NCBI GenBank assembly: GCA_019752115.1
Contig: JAIEMN010000009.1
Span: 36,776-100,775, forward strand
Direction: 5' to 3'
Source: Gemmatimonadaceae bacterium
GTDB lineage: Bacteria > Gemmatimonadota > Gemmatimonadetes > Gemmatimonadales > Gemmatimonadaceae
DNA length: 64,000 nucleotides
Below, piece by piece: positions 52,650 through 62,647 of this stretch. A program made the position numbers and the translations under genes. Each line of letters opens with the position of its first letter. Position 1 is the stretch's first letter. The notes beneath the pieces were generated by a model. It ran no database searches. It had not been told where the DNA came from and worked only from the letters and a program-made list of their open reading frames with translations.

Positions 52650-54088
52650 GCACCCTCTGGGTCGGTCGTCCGGCGCAGGACGCACACGGTCTCCACGTGT
52701 GCGGTCTGCGGAAACATGTCAAAGCATTCGACGCTGGCGATGCGCCATCCGGGGAGGCGCGCGAGATCGCGCGCTAGCGTCGCCGGGTTGCAACTGATGT
52801 ACACAATGCCCCGCACCGTGTCGGACACCGCCTCGAGCCACGTCGTGACTCGCGCATCCACGCCGCGCCGAGGCGGATTGACGACGACGACCTCGGGCAG
52901 ATCCCGCGCGGTTGGCGCGGGCAGCGCCCGCTCCACGAGATCGCACACGACGCGGACCCGCTTACGGATCGCGAGGTCGTGCGGCTCGAGTCGCGCCACG
53001 GCCGCCTTCGCGCCCGCGCGGTCGGCCTCGATCGCCAGGACGTCCACCTCGGCGAGCGCCAGCGCCTCCGCCAGCGGCCCCGTACCGGCATAGGCATCGA
53101 GGACGCGGCGCGGCGCGAACTGCATCACCGCGGCCAGCACGCGCGCGCGCAGCGCGTCGGCAACGGTCGGGTTCACCTGCGCAAAGGCCAGGGCTTCCGT
53201 GGCACTCGGGGCGAACTCGGCGCCGTCGCTCGTCGACGTCGGGTCGGCGGCGGTCTCGTCGGCCAGGGGCGTCTCCGTGCGAGCGCGACCGCCGCACCAG
53301 GTGGTCTGCCCCGCCTCATTCGTCCACCACACGGCCGTGATGGGCGGCGCGGAACCGTCCTTCGGCGTGACCATCACCGCTTCGGCAAACGCGGCGGCGG
53401 AGGGCCAGGCCAGCCCGCCTTGCACCACGACCGCCACCCCGCGGCCGTCGTCGCCGGCATCGAGGCGGAGACTTAGCCGCAACGTGTTGGCGAGCGGCAT
53501 GGCCTGCAGCCGCAGGCGGGAGCGCACATGATGCCAGGCGGCGACGAGGTCCGGGTGCGCGATCGGGCACTGCTCCAACGCAAAGATCCGCTTCGCATCG
53601 TCGTGCGCGTGCAGTCCGCCGATCCATCGGCCGCCACGCTGCTGAATCGTGAGCGTCAGGCGCCCTCGATAGCCCCACTGAATGTCCGACGTGAGCGTCG
53701 GCAGCGGTACGTCACGACGCGCGAGCCGGGCGAGCGTCTCCTGCACGATCTGGCGGCGTGCTGTGCGCTGGGCATCGGCGTTGAGATGCTGCAGCTGGCA
53801 GCCCCCGCACGCGTCGGCAACGTAATGCGGACAGGCGGGCGCTATACGGTCTGCCGATGGCGTGAGCGTCTGGAGGACGCGCCCCCGCCCCAGCCGCCCG
53901 TGCACCCGATATGCCACTTGCACGGTATCGCCGGGGGCGGTGCGCGGCACGAAGACCGCCAGGCCATCGAGGCGTCCGACGCCGTCGCCACCGGCCGCGA
54001 GGCGGTCGATGGTCAACGTGGCGACGGCTTCTTCGCTGGGCGCTGGCTGGGCCGTGCGGCGAGGCACGCGTGCCGGACGTCGCTTCAC
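52646..54088 (-). CDS. TrmA/RlmD-family RNA (uracil-C5) methyltransferase
   Basis: A 480-residue SAM-dependent RNA m5U methyltransferase. An N-terminal TRAM domain (about 21-75) is followed by a probable iron-sulfur cluster site (Cys86, Cys94, Cys97 in CPHYVADACGGC, plus a later Cys in LEQCPIAHP). The Rossmann domain has DAYAGTGPLAEALA, and the catalytic Cys lies in YISCNPATLARDL. Whether it modifies 23S rRNA or tRNA cannot be told. GTG start overlaps the biotin carboxylase stop (GTGA). Its place inside a carboxylase operon is odd. Confidence 0.9.
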   Translation of the reverse strand: MKRRPARVPRRTAQPAPSEEAVATLTIDRLAAGGDGVGRLDGLAVFVPRTAPGDTVQVAYRVHGRLGRGRVLQTLTPSADRIAPACPHYVADACGGCQLQHLNADAQRTARRQIVQETLARLARRDVPLPTLTSDIQWGYRGRLTLTIQQRGGRWIGGLHAHDDAKRIFALEQCPIAHPDLVAAWHHVRSRLRLQAMPLANTLRLSLRLDAGDDGRGVAVVVQGGLAWPSAAAFAEAVMVTPKDGSAPPITAVWWTNEAGQTTWCGGRARTETPLADETAADPTSTSDGAEFAPSATEALAFAQVNPTVADALRARVLAAVMQFAPRRVLDAYAGTGPLAEALALAEVDVLAIEADRAGAKAAVARLEPHDLAIRKRVRVVCDLVERALPAPTARDLPEVVVVNPPRRGVDARVTTWLEAVSDTVRGIVYISCNPATLARDLARLPGWRIASVECFDMFPQTAHVETVCVLRRTTDPEGA

Positions 54089-55614
54089 GTGGCGCGCAGC
54101 CCCTCACGGCGTGCGACCGCGGCCCACGAGGGACCGGACGTCGCGCTCGTGACTGGTGCCGCCCCGGCCACAGGTGCCGCGCTGTGGCCGCTCGTGCGCT
54201 CTTCGTGCGCGACCAGCGCCGCAGCGATGGCCGCGAGCTCGAGCGCGGACGCGTCGGCGCGTGGCCCGGTGAGCGCCGGCAGATTCTGCTCCAGCCACTG
54301 AATGCTGATGTCGCCGCGCTGAAAGTCCGGGTGATCCATCACGCGCAGATGAAAGCCGCGCGATGTCTCGATCCCGTCGATCGTGAGTTCGAGCAGGGCG
54401 CGCCGCATGCGCGCGATCGCCAGCGCGCGCGTGGGGGCATGCACGATGAGTTTGGCGAGCATGGGGTCGTAGTGGAGCCCGATGGTGCTCCCCGCCTCCA
54501 CGCCGCCGTCCCATCGCACGCCGGGGCCGCTGGGCAGGTGGAGGTACTCGATCCGCCCGGTGCTCGGCAGAAAGCCGTTCGTCGGGTCCTCACTGGTGAT
54601 CCGGCACTCCATGGCCCATCCGCGCGGCGCGAAGTCCTTCTGCGCGAACGGCAGTTTCTCCCCCGCCGCGATGCGGATCTGCCACTGCACCAAATCCAGC
54701 CCCATCACGAGCTCGGTGACCGGATGCTCCACCTGAATGCGCGTGTTCATCTCGAGGAAGTAGAACTGCCCGTCCTTGTCGAGGAGGAACTCACAGGTGC
54801 CCGCATTGACGTAGCCGGCTGCTTTCGCGGCGGCCACCGCGGTCGCGCCCATGCGCGCGCGCAGTTCCGGCGAGACGGCAACACTTGGGGCTTCCTCGAT
54901 CATCTTCTGATGCCGACGCTGCACCGAGCATTCGCGTTCGCCGAGATGCAGCACCGTGCCGTGTTGGTCGGCCAGTACCTGGATCTCGACGTGTCGCGGG
55001 CCTTCGATGTACTTCTCGAGATACACCGCGTCATCGCCAAAGGCGTTCTTGGCTTCGCGGCGGGCACTGTCGAGGGCGGCGGACAGCTCGTCCTTGCTTC
55101 GAACGACGCGCATGCCCTTCCCGCCGCCGCCGGCCGCCGCCTTGAGCAGCACGGGAAAGCCGTAGGTCTCGGCAATCGCGATGGCCTCGTCGGCATCCTT
55201 CACGCCCTCCGTGTTGCCGGGCACGACGGGGACACCGGCCGCGATCGCGAGCTGACGCGCCGCCGTCTTCGAGCCCATGGCTTCGATGGCCTCAGCCGGC
55301 GGGCCAATGAAGACCAACCCGGCTTCGCGGACGGCGCGCGCAAACCACGCGCGCTCGGAGAGAAAGCCGTAGCCGGGGTGAATGGCCTCGGCGCCAACGC
55401 GCTTGGCCACCGCGATGAGGTTGTCGCCGAGCAGGTAGCTCTGGCTCGACGGCGGCGGTCCCACGAGCACGGCCTCGTCGGCTTCGCGCACATGCGGCGC
55501 GTGCGCGTCAGCCTCGGAGTACACAGCGACCGTCTTGACGCCCAACTCCTGGCACGCGCGAATGACGCGCAGTGCGATCTCGCCGCGATTGGCAACCAGC
55601 ACCTTCGTGAACAT
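54085..55614 (-). CDS. Biotin carboxylase subunit of acetyl/propionyl-CoA carboxylase
   Basis: This ATP-grasp enzyme carboxylates biotin. The 509-residue protein begins KVLVANRGEIALRVIRAC and contains YGFLSERAWFARA, the Gly-rich ATP loop LKAAAGGGGKGMRVV, and FLEMNTRIQVEHPVTE. The core ends near residue 450. The last 55 residues are an Ala/Ser-rich extension without a biotin domain, since the biotin carrier is a separate gene. It lies eight bases after the carboxyltransferase gene and overlaps the methyltransferase gene. Confidence 0.93.
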   Translation of the reverse strand: MFTKVLVANRGEIALRVIRACQELGVKTVAVYSEADAHAPHVREADEAVLVGPPPSSQSYLLGDNLIAVAKRVGAEAIHPGYGFLSERAWFARAVREAGLVFIGPPAEAIEAMGSKTAARQLAIAAGVPVVPGNTEGVKDADEAIAIAETYGFPVLLKAAAGGGGKGMRVVRSKDELSAALDSARREAKNAFGDDAVYLEKYIEGPRHVEIQVLADQHGTVLHLGERECSVQRRHQKMIEEAPSVAVSPELRARMGATAVAAAKAAGYVNAGTCEFLLDKDGQFYFLEMNTRIQVEHPVTELVMGLDLVQWQIRIAAGEKLPFAQKDFAPRGWAMECRITSEDPTNGFLPSTGRIEYLHLPSGPGVRWDGGVEAGSTIGLHYDPMLAKLIVHAPTRALAIARMRRALLELTIDGIETSRGFHLRVMDHPDFQRGDISIQWLEQNLPALTGPRADASALELAAIAAALVAHEERTSGHSAAPVAGAAPVTSATSGPSWAAVARREGLRAT

Positions 55615-55622
55615 GGGCAGGC

Positions 55623-57179
<1,557 letters not shown>

Positions 57180-57238
57180 GGCGCGACAAGCTAGCACGTG
57201 GAACGGCGCAGGGGGACGGTCGCCGTCCCCGAAACGCC

Positions 57239-57266
57239 AAACGCCGACCCAATCGGATCGGCGTTT
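57239..57266 (-). terminator. Terminator after the TonB-like gene
   Basis: A 9-bp stem (57239-57247 with 57258-57266), extendable by an inner CC/GG pair with a bulge, lies 47 bases past the stop at 57314; T-rich sequence follows on the minus strand. A second 8-bp hairpin (57212-57230) follows, just before the carboxyltransferase gene. Confidence 0.65.
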
Positions 57267-57313
57267 TGGAGCGCCGCGGAGGAATCCCTCCGGGCTATGC
57301 GTTGCCGCGTTGA

Positions 57314-57715
57314 TTACTGCGGCTTGTAGATGATCGGCAGCACCACCTTCGTCTTCACCGCCGCGCCGTTCACCTTGCCCGGCTGGAAGTCCAGCTTGGC
57401 CACCACGCGCTTGGCCGCTTCACCCAGGGCCGTCTGCGTCGCATCCACGACTTCGACCGAGGCCGGATCCACCTTGCCCTTCGAGTCCACGACGAACTGG
57501 AGCTCGACCATGCCGCCGACACCGCGCGACTTGAGGTCGGCCGGATACGACTGCTGGATCAGCTCCGCGGCGCGGATCGACGAGGCGAACTTCGGCTTGT
57601 CGGTGACTTCAGCGATGGGGTAGACCTTCTCGTCCTGGGCCTGAGCCGTGCGGACGAAGGGGCCAGTGACAGCAAACGCGATGGCGAGCAGGGTCAGACG
57701 GCTCGTCTTGATCAT
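57314..57715 (-). CDS. TonB C-terminal-domain protein, secreted
   Basis: A 133-residue protein with a cleavable signal ([18 protein letters not shown], cleavage likely after AQA at residue 26). The mature part (about 35-133) reads as a TonB C-terminal domain: [21 protein letters not shown], then DAAKR-like helix and [21 protein letters not shown]. It has no anchor helix or Pro-rich spacer, so it cannot act as a classical energy transducer by itself. Stand-alone TonB-domain proteins of this kind are common but poorly understood. Confidence 0.85.
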   Translation of the reverse strand: MIKTSRLTLLAIAFAVTGPFVRTAQAQDEKVYPIAEVTDKPKFASSIRAAELIQQSYPADLKSRGVGGMVELQFVVDSKGKVDPASVEVVDATQTALGEAAKRVVAKLDFQPGKVNGAAVKTKVVLPIIYKPQ

Positions 57716-58008
57716 ATGGGATTCAATCCTCAGCAACGAACATGAAGCGTGGCCGCGTCCTCCTGCGTCGGAGGTCCTTCGCTCCCGGCCAATTCGGACC
57801 ATGCCGGGCGAAACACGGGACAAAGCCGTGTATCGGCCGCCACCCGCTCGAGCTGAAGCGTTCCTCACGCCGTCCTGCTACATTGTCACACTGCTGGCAC
57901 GCGGGCCCCGCAGGCTGAGCTTGTTTCGGCTGAGCTCGCTGGAACGTCGTTTGCATGGTCCCCGGGTATTGAGTCTTCATTCCTTCCTGACGTCACCCCC
58001 AAGTCTCC

Positions 58009-58560
58009 ATGTCTGATTTCCTCGATCTGCACGACGATCCGTCCCTGCGTCGCGTCCTGTTCCTGGGCGCCATCCTGCTGATTGTCGTGCCGTTCGTGCA
58101 GGCCGGCTCCCAGCTGTGGCCGTTGCAGTTCTCGAATATTCAGTGGCGATTCTATGCCGCCGGAGCGCTCTCGGCGGTGCTTCTACTTCCGTTCCTAGGC
58201 CTGCTACTTTTGCTTGTAATGTCCCGCTCGCTAGAGAGTGGCGGCATGTCCAAAACCGTGGGTGTGTTCTCGGGGATATTTGCAGCCGTCCTGGCAGCAT
58301 CATTCGTGGTTTTCCTGCTCGATGCCTTACAACTGAAAACGATTGTGAGTACGCAGCAGGAGGCGCAGTTCAAGGCGTCCGCGTTGAGGGTAGCTGCTAC
58401 TACCGTTCTCTTTGTAATGTCCTTCCTCGTATTGGCGTTGGCGGGCTTCCGCTCCCACTCCCGTTCCGAACGAACTCTTGGCGGACCGAGTCGTCGGGCG
58501 CGGGGTGGGGATTCGGCGGCTACCGCTGATGATTCGCCAGGGCTTATCGTCGGACGTTAG
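58009..58560 (+). CDS. Orphan membrane protein, four predicted helices
   Basis: A 183-residue product I do not recognise. Hydrophobic segments lie at about 15-33, 48-71, 83-104 and 127-147, joined by short loops; the last 35 residues are a polar Ser/Arg/Gly-rich tail, probably cytoplasmic. No signal for a known transporter or enzyme family was found. The first 60 codons look like the GC-rich host set, while later codons (CTA, TTA, AGT, TGT-rich) are less biased. It is divergent from the TonB-like gene and marks the edge of the gene-poor accessory region. No clear ribosome site precedes the ATG. Confidence 0.6.
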   Translation: MSDFLDLHDDPSLRRVLFLGAILLIVVPFVQAGSQLWPLQFSNIQWRFYAAGALSAVLLLPFLGLLLLLVMSRSLESGGMSKTVGVFSGIFAAVLAASFVVFLLDALQLKTIVSTQQEAQFKASALRVAATTVLFVMSFLVLALAGFRSHSRSERTLGGPSRRARGGDSAATADDSPGLIVGR

Positions 58561-59263
58561 TCGGCGTCGGCCCTCTTGAACCGAGAGTGGCATCGTCTGT
58601 ACCTGCGCTCTTGTTTGGTGGAGGCGATGCCCCCTCAGGTGTCGCGCAGCCGCTACAGTTATCGGTAGACCTTCGCGTCTTTTCCAAGATGGGAAGTGCA
58701 CTTCGCCGTCCTTCGAAGTCTCAGGCGAGTGGACCGACTCCTGTTTCCGATACGTGATTCTTCAGTTCCTATTGTGACCGACTTGGAAGCATACGCAGTT
58801 AGTCCTCCCCTCTGTTAGCGCTGAAGGGGCCGAGTGGAACGGCGGTTGCGCGTCTGCATCGGCTCTTCGCAAAGCGATCGCCACCAAGTCGAGCCTCGGC
58901 GGATCACGCTACTGGATCTCTGCAGCTTTGCAAACCTTCGCGGCTGTCGCGACAAGTGCTTTGTCGCATCTCTCGCCTTGTCCACGCTTTCCGAGGATGG
59001 TAACGACGAGCGCGAGTCGCTAAGGTAGAGCCTAGTTGATTTCTTACGATTGCGACCCGGCATCCAGGCATTGTGGGAACGTTAGCGCGAACGAGCCGTT
59101 GGAGCGCCACTTTTGCGCCGGATTGTGCTATTTCATAGGTCCGTGGCACTGCTGCAGGTGACGCGCACGAAAACAGCGACCTCGCTCGTCCATAACCGCG
59201 CACGGGGCGCAGACACAGGTCGACTCCGGCCACGTTTACGTGCGGTGGATTTGACGCGATTTC
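58561..59263. other. Gene-free, less GC-rich stretch
   Basis: About 700 bases with no open frame showing family similarity, no tRNA, and no tandem repeats that I can see. The short frames (up to 124 codons) have no start signals and atypical composition. It is probably degraded DNA at the edge of the insertion-sequence cluster. Confidence 0.5.
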
Positions 59264-59620
59264 GTGGACTACTACCTCTCCCTAGTTTACATCGAGCGGC
59301 AGTTCACGAAACGGAATCAGCAAGGCGGTCGCCAGTCACGCCGGACTTTTGGCGACGAGTTCAAGCGTGAGGCGGTCCGGATGGACGAGAGGCGCGAGCC
59401 AGGCGTGCCGCTCGCGCAGGTCGGGCGCGAGTTCGACGTAACCGTGGATCAGTTGCGCGCGTTGGTGCGCGAGCGGGATCCGGAGGCGCGGCGCCGCGCC
59501 GAGTAGCGAGACGCTGTATGAAGAGAACCGTCGGCTCGAGCGCGAGGTCGAGGTGCTCAACCGAGAGAAAGCGATTTTTAAGACAAGCGTCGGCGTACCT
59601 CGCAAAAGAGTCGCGATAGG
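59264..59620 (+). pseudogene. IS3-type transposase OrfA remnant (frameshifted)
   Basis: The translated frame carries RRTFGDEFKREAVRM and VPLAQVGREFDVTVDQLRALVRERD, the helix-turn-helix of IS3-family OrfA. It meets a stop at 59504-59506. The leucine-zipper part continues in a different frame from about 59514 (ENRRLEREVEVLNREKAIFK). A further shift then breaks the end (AYLAKES in another frame). No OrfB follows directly. It is a dead remnant. Confidence 0.75.
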
Positions 59621-59687
59621 GTGCGCCAGGTCTAGTTGCCTGTGCGATGCATGCGCTGCGTGCTCTAGATGTAATTGCTATGGACGT

Positions 59688-60688
59688 TGTTCACAGCGCA
59701 GCAGGTAGGCGTGAGGCTGGGGGAAGATAGTACAGCGCGCTGTGACGTCGTTGAAAGTTGTAGAAGAGCAGGTAGTCGTCGAGGGCGCGGGTGCGCAAGT
59801 ACGAGCGTCCGAAGGCCCGCGCGTAGGCCCAATCGGTGAGCAGGGTACCGATCACACGTTCGGCTTTGCCGTTGGTTTGGGGCCGGTAGGCGCGAGTAAG
59901 GCGTTGACTGATCCCGAGCTCAAGACACGTGGTGGCGAAGGTCAGCGAGCGGTACGCGCTGCCGTTGTCCGTCAGGAGCCGCTCGACCGTGATGCCGTGG
60001 CTGGCGAACCAGGCGACGGCCCGCACGAAGAACGCGGCCGTCGTTTCGCCCAGTTCGTCGGGCAACACCTCGGCGTACGTCAGGCGCGAGTGATCGGCGA
60101 TGGCGACGTGCAGGAACTCCCACCCGATGCCCGTCACCCGCGTGCGGCGATTGCCGTGAATCCGGTGGCCGACGCGCCCGATCTTCCCCAGCTTCTTGAT
60201 GTCGAGATGGACCAGCTCTCCGGGCCGCGGCCGTTCATACCGCACGACCTGCCGTGGCAGCTCGAGGGCGGCGAGCGTGTTCAGCCCCTGGCGACGCAGT
60301 TCGGCCGTGACGGTCGACAGCGGAATGTCATGGTGCTGCGCGATGCGCGGGTTGCTCCAGCGCTTCTCACGGGCTTTGCGGATCTGACGCCGCTTCGTAC
60401 GTCGCAGTCGCGTCGGTGACGTCTGTGGGCGTGAGGAGCGATCCGGGGCCGCCTGCGCCGGCTCCGCGGCCTGGGACAGGCGGCGGTACCACTTGTTCAC
60501 GGTCTCGCGCGAGACGCCCAGCGCCGCGGCGATGGCGCCCTGCGTCTCGCCCGCCTCCACGCGGGTCACGATCTCCTGTCGCGCCCACGCGATGAGGCGG
60601 GCATTTTTGTGGGTGTTCATGGAGGCTCTGGCGGTTGTGAGTGACGGCCTCGACAACCTCAGCTTGTAACTGCTATCCCCTGTGAACA
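59688..60688 (-). mobile_element. IS481-family insertion sequence, apparently intact
   Basis: About 1 kb bounded by inverted ends: TGTTCACAG at 59688 and its complement CTGTGAACA ending at 60688 (GTTGTTCACAG if one extends two bases outward on each side). Internal end similarity (GCAGCAG versus GATAGCAG) continues a little further. The only gene is a complete transposase whose stop codon lies inside the left end, as is common in this family. No convincing direct target repeat was seen. Confidence 0.8.
59691..60620 (-). CDS. IS481-family transposase
   Basis: A 309-residue DDE transposase. The N-terminal helix-turn-helix (about 8-50, AIAAALGVSRETVNKWYRRL) is followed by a second winged helix and the rve integrase core. 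The catalytic triad is complete: Asp140 (LVHLDIKKLG), Asp218 (LLTDNGSAYR) and Glu254 (NGKAERVIG), with 35 residues between the last two. RVGHRIHGNRRTR and FYNFQRRHSAL are IS481 hallmarks. The ATG at 60620 fits. The gene looks intact and possibly active. Confidence 0.92.
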   Translation of the reverse strand: MNTHKNARLIAWARQEIVTRVEAGETQGAIAAALGVSRETVNKWYRRLSQAAEPAQAAPDRSSRPQTSPTRLRRTKRRQIRKAREKRWSNPRIAQHHDIPLSTVTAELRRQGLNTLAALELPRQVVRYERPRPGELVHLDIKKLGKIGRVGHRIHGNRRTRVTGIGWEFLHVAIADHSRLTYAEVLPDELGETTAAFFVRAVAWFASHGITVERLLTDNGSAYRSLTFATTCLELGISQRLTRAYRPQTNGKAERVIGTLLTDWAYARAFGRSYLRTRALDDYLLFYNFQRRHSALYYLPPASRLPAAL

Positions 60689-60692
60689 ACCT

Positions 60693-61162
60693 CCTTAGCA
60701 TCTACACCTAGGCGTCGGCAAAACGCACCTCAGCGTCGCGCTCGGTCTGGAAGCGTGTCGTCCGGGCTCCGCGTGATGTTTGCGACGGCGACGGCGATCA
60801 TCACCACGCTGGGCAAGGCGCTCTACGAGAATCGCCTCGACGAACGGCTCAAGCTGCTCACCCAACCGAAGCTGCTGATCATCGATGAGATCGGCTACAT
60901 CCCGATTGATCGGCATGTGGCGAATCTCTTCTTCCAGCTCGTCAGCCGACGCTCCGAGCGCGGGGCGATCCTCCCGACCAGCAATCAGAGCCTCGGCGCG
61001 TGGGGTGATGTCTTCGGCGATGCCGTCATCGCCAGCGCCATCCTCGACCGACTCCTGCATCACGCCACCACGATCCACATCAAGGGCGACTCGTACCGGC
61101 TCCGAGAGAAGCGCAAAGCCGGGTTGGTGCGGTCGACTGTCACGGCTCACGAGGAGCGGTGA
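60693..61162 (+). pseudogene. IS21-type IstB ATPase remnant (truncated, frameshifted)
   Basis: The Walker A end (GVGKTHLSVALGLEACR) is readable from about 60711 but in a different frame from the rest. From 60755 a 135-codon frame has LLTQPKLLIIDEIGYIPID (Walker B) and IHIKGDSYRLREKRKAG, the IstB C-terminus. The N-terminal portion is missing where the IS481 element ends. No IstA is nearby. Confidence 0.8.
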
Positions 61163-61174
61163 TCTTCACGGAGT

Positions 61175-61585
61175 AGGGACTTTGAACCAATCACCGGTGG
61201 GGAGAATCGGACGATCATTAACAAAGTCACTCGCGTGGTCGACGTTCTCAACGATCTCGTCGCACAGCATGGCGCGCCGCGGCAGTTGCGCGGCGACAAC
61301 GGCCCGGGGTGTATCGGCGAAGCCGTGCGAGCATGGTGTACTGTGCACGGCCTCACGCTCGCCTACATCGGCCCCTGGAAACCAAATCAGCACGCCCACA
61401 TCGAGCGGTTCAACCGCAGCTTTCGGGAGGAGGTGCTCGATATGTGGTTGTTAATTTCACTCGCAGGGGTACGTGTCGTCAGCGAAAAGTTGCGGTACGG
61501 ATACAACACCGCTCGGTCGCACGAAAGCCTCGGGAACCTGCCGCAACGGATCTTCCTCCCGAGACCCACCAACGCTGCCATCTAG
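61175..61585 (+). pseudogene. IS3-type transposase OrfB C-terminal fragment
   Basis: The frame is open from 61175 and reads as the last third of an rve integrase domain: NKVTRVVDVLNDLVAQHG, DNGPGCIGEAV (second catalytic Asp), and AHIERFNRSFREEVLD (catalytic Glu), ending RSHESLGNLPQRIFLP. The first catalytic Asp and the whole N-terminus are absent. It starts right after the IstB fragment, so two elements have been joined by deletion. Confidence 0.8.
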
Positions 61586-61599
61586 TTTCCGACGGTGTG

Positions 61600-61837
61600 C
61601 CCGACGGGGGCGTCTACGCTCGTTCCAGCGCCTGATCGTAGGTCGTTAATCCCGGCTGGGTACCGAGATCCCGATCGCGCCGGTGGACCGACTTTCGCGG
61701 CGCGTCCCTGAGAAGCCGATCTTGCCCGCTACCGACCGAATCGCAGCCCACTGGGCTCCATGCTCATCCGCCTGCTCGAGGACCACCTGGGCAGCCCGCT
61801 CGTGTACATCTGGCGAGAACCGTGAGCCGGTTTCCAT
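61600..61837 (-). pseudogene. IS3-type OrfA remnant on the opposite strand
   Basis: From an ATG at 61837 the frame reads METGSRFSPDVHERAAQVVLE and QWAAIRSVAGKIGF, the N-terminus of another IS3-group OrfA. After about residue 42 the family sequence continues in a different frame (HRRDRDLGTQPGLTTYDQ), so it is frameshifted. Its orientation opposes the OrfB fragment next to it, so the two do not belong to one element. It abuts the DsbA-like gene. Confidence 0.7.
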
Positions 61838-61884
61838 GATTCCAGCTTCTCTCGAAGTGATGTTTCCCGGAATCCCGGGCAAAC

Positions 61885-62493
61885 TTAATCTGCTAACAGT
61901 CGTATTAGCTCATCCTTCGAAGGCAGTCGACTTAGGCGCCGACCGTTGATGATTATCGTAGGGGTCGCCGAGACGTGAAGCTGAGTAGCCAAGTCCGTAT
62001 GTGCCTTCACAACGTCGGCACTGCTATTTGCTTCAAAGCAATGTCGCGTCGCTTCGTCAGTAGGAGACAGGAGCGAGAGCAGATCAAGCGTATCTAGGTC
62101 CGCCTGTCTCTCGAACAGTCGAGTGTGCACTTCGCGGAATCTCCCCGCGTTCCTGGCGCACTCCGCGAGTCGTGCCGCGTCAAAGGCGCGCCGATGCTGA
62201 TTGAGTGGAAGATGGATAACGCCAATGCTAGTAGCACCTCGACGCGCGATTGAGTCGAGCGTCGGCTCGATCGCACGACACCCTGGACACTGATAGTCCG
62301 AGACTACGAGCAGCTTGGAATGCGAACTCTCTGGAATCTCGGCGAGTTCGAGCGCCTTCTCGTATAGCGGTGAGTCCACCTTCGTCAGTTCAAGCCTGAG
62401 AGGATCGCCAGTTGGTTTGAGCATCGTCCAGATAGCGACAATGACGCCAGCGATCAGCACCACATTAGTGGCACTCTCGAGTCGACTACGCAC
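61885..62493 (-). CDS. Membrane-anchored DsbA/BdbD-like thiol-disulfide oxidoreductase
   Basis: A 202-residue protein with one N-terminal helix (about 8-25), not followed by a cleavage site, so it is probably anchored facing the periplasm. The thioredoxin fold carries the redox site CPGC at 69-72 (VSDYQCPGC) and the cis-proline loop SATPTIIING (Pro178). The helical insertion AFDAARLAECARNAGRF and FREVHTRLFERQ match the BdbD/thioredoxin_4 group. Two further Cys (112 and 152) could form a structural pair. The GTG at 62493 was chosen because GAGGGA lies seven bases before it; a GTG two codons earlier is too close. It follows the six-cysteine peptide gene on the same strand and probably oxidises that peptide. 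Confidence 0.85.
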   Translation of the reverse strand: MRSRLESATNVVLIAGVIVAIWTMLKPTGDPLRLELTKVDSPLYEKALELAEIPESSHSKLLVVSDYQCPGCRAIEPTLDSIARRGATSIGVIHLPLNQHRRAFDAARLAECARNAGRFREVHTRLFERQADLDTLDLLSLLSPTDEATRHCFEANSSADVVKAHTDLATQLHVSATPTIIINGRRLSRLPSKDELIRLLAD

Positions 62494-62542
62494 GATCACA
62501 TCCCTCGCATCAGGAGATAGTCAATTGACTCGCCGATATCGC

Positions 62543-62573
62543 GGCGGGACCGGCTACATGTGCCGATCCCGCC
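62543..62573 (-). promoter_or_regulatory. Hairpin between the peptide gene and the DsbA-like gene
   Basis: A 12-bp stem (62543-62554 with 62562-62573, one G-U pair as RNA) closes a 7-base loop in the 154-base gap. No T run follows on the minus strand. It could be an attenuator or an RNA-stability element that lets the peptide be made in excess of the enzyme. Confidence 0.5.
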
Positions 62574-62647
62574 ATGATGTACTTGGTCTAGAATCCGTTA
62601 GCGCTGGCCGAAGAGTCTAGGCACGGATTCGCAACACAATTCAAAGA

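Noticed and set aside
58815..59063. A possible small basic protein on the minus strand
   Set aside because: No start signal, no homology, and it lies in degraded DNA with overlapping frames of similar length on the other strand.
61200..61837. A single IS3 element made of OrfA and OrfB
   Set aside because: The OrfB tail is on the plus strand and the adjacent OrfA is on the minus strand, so they come from different elements.
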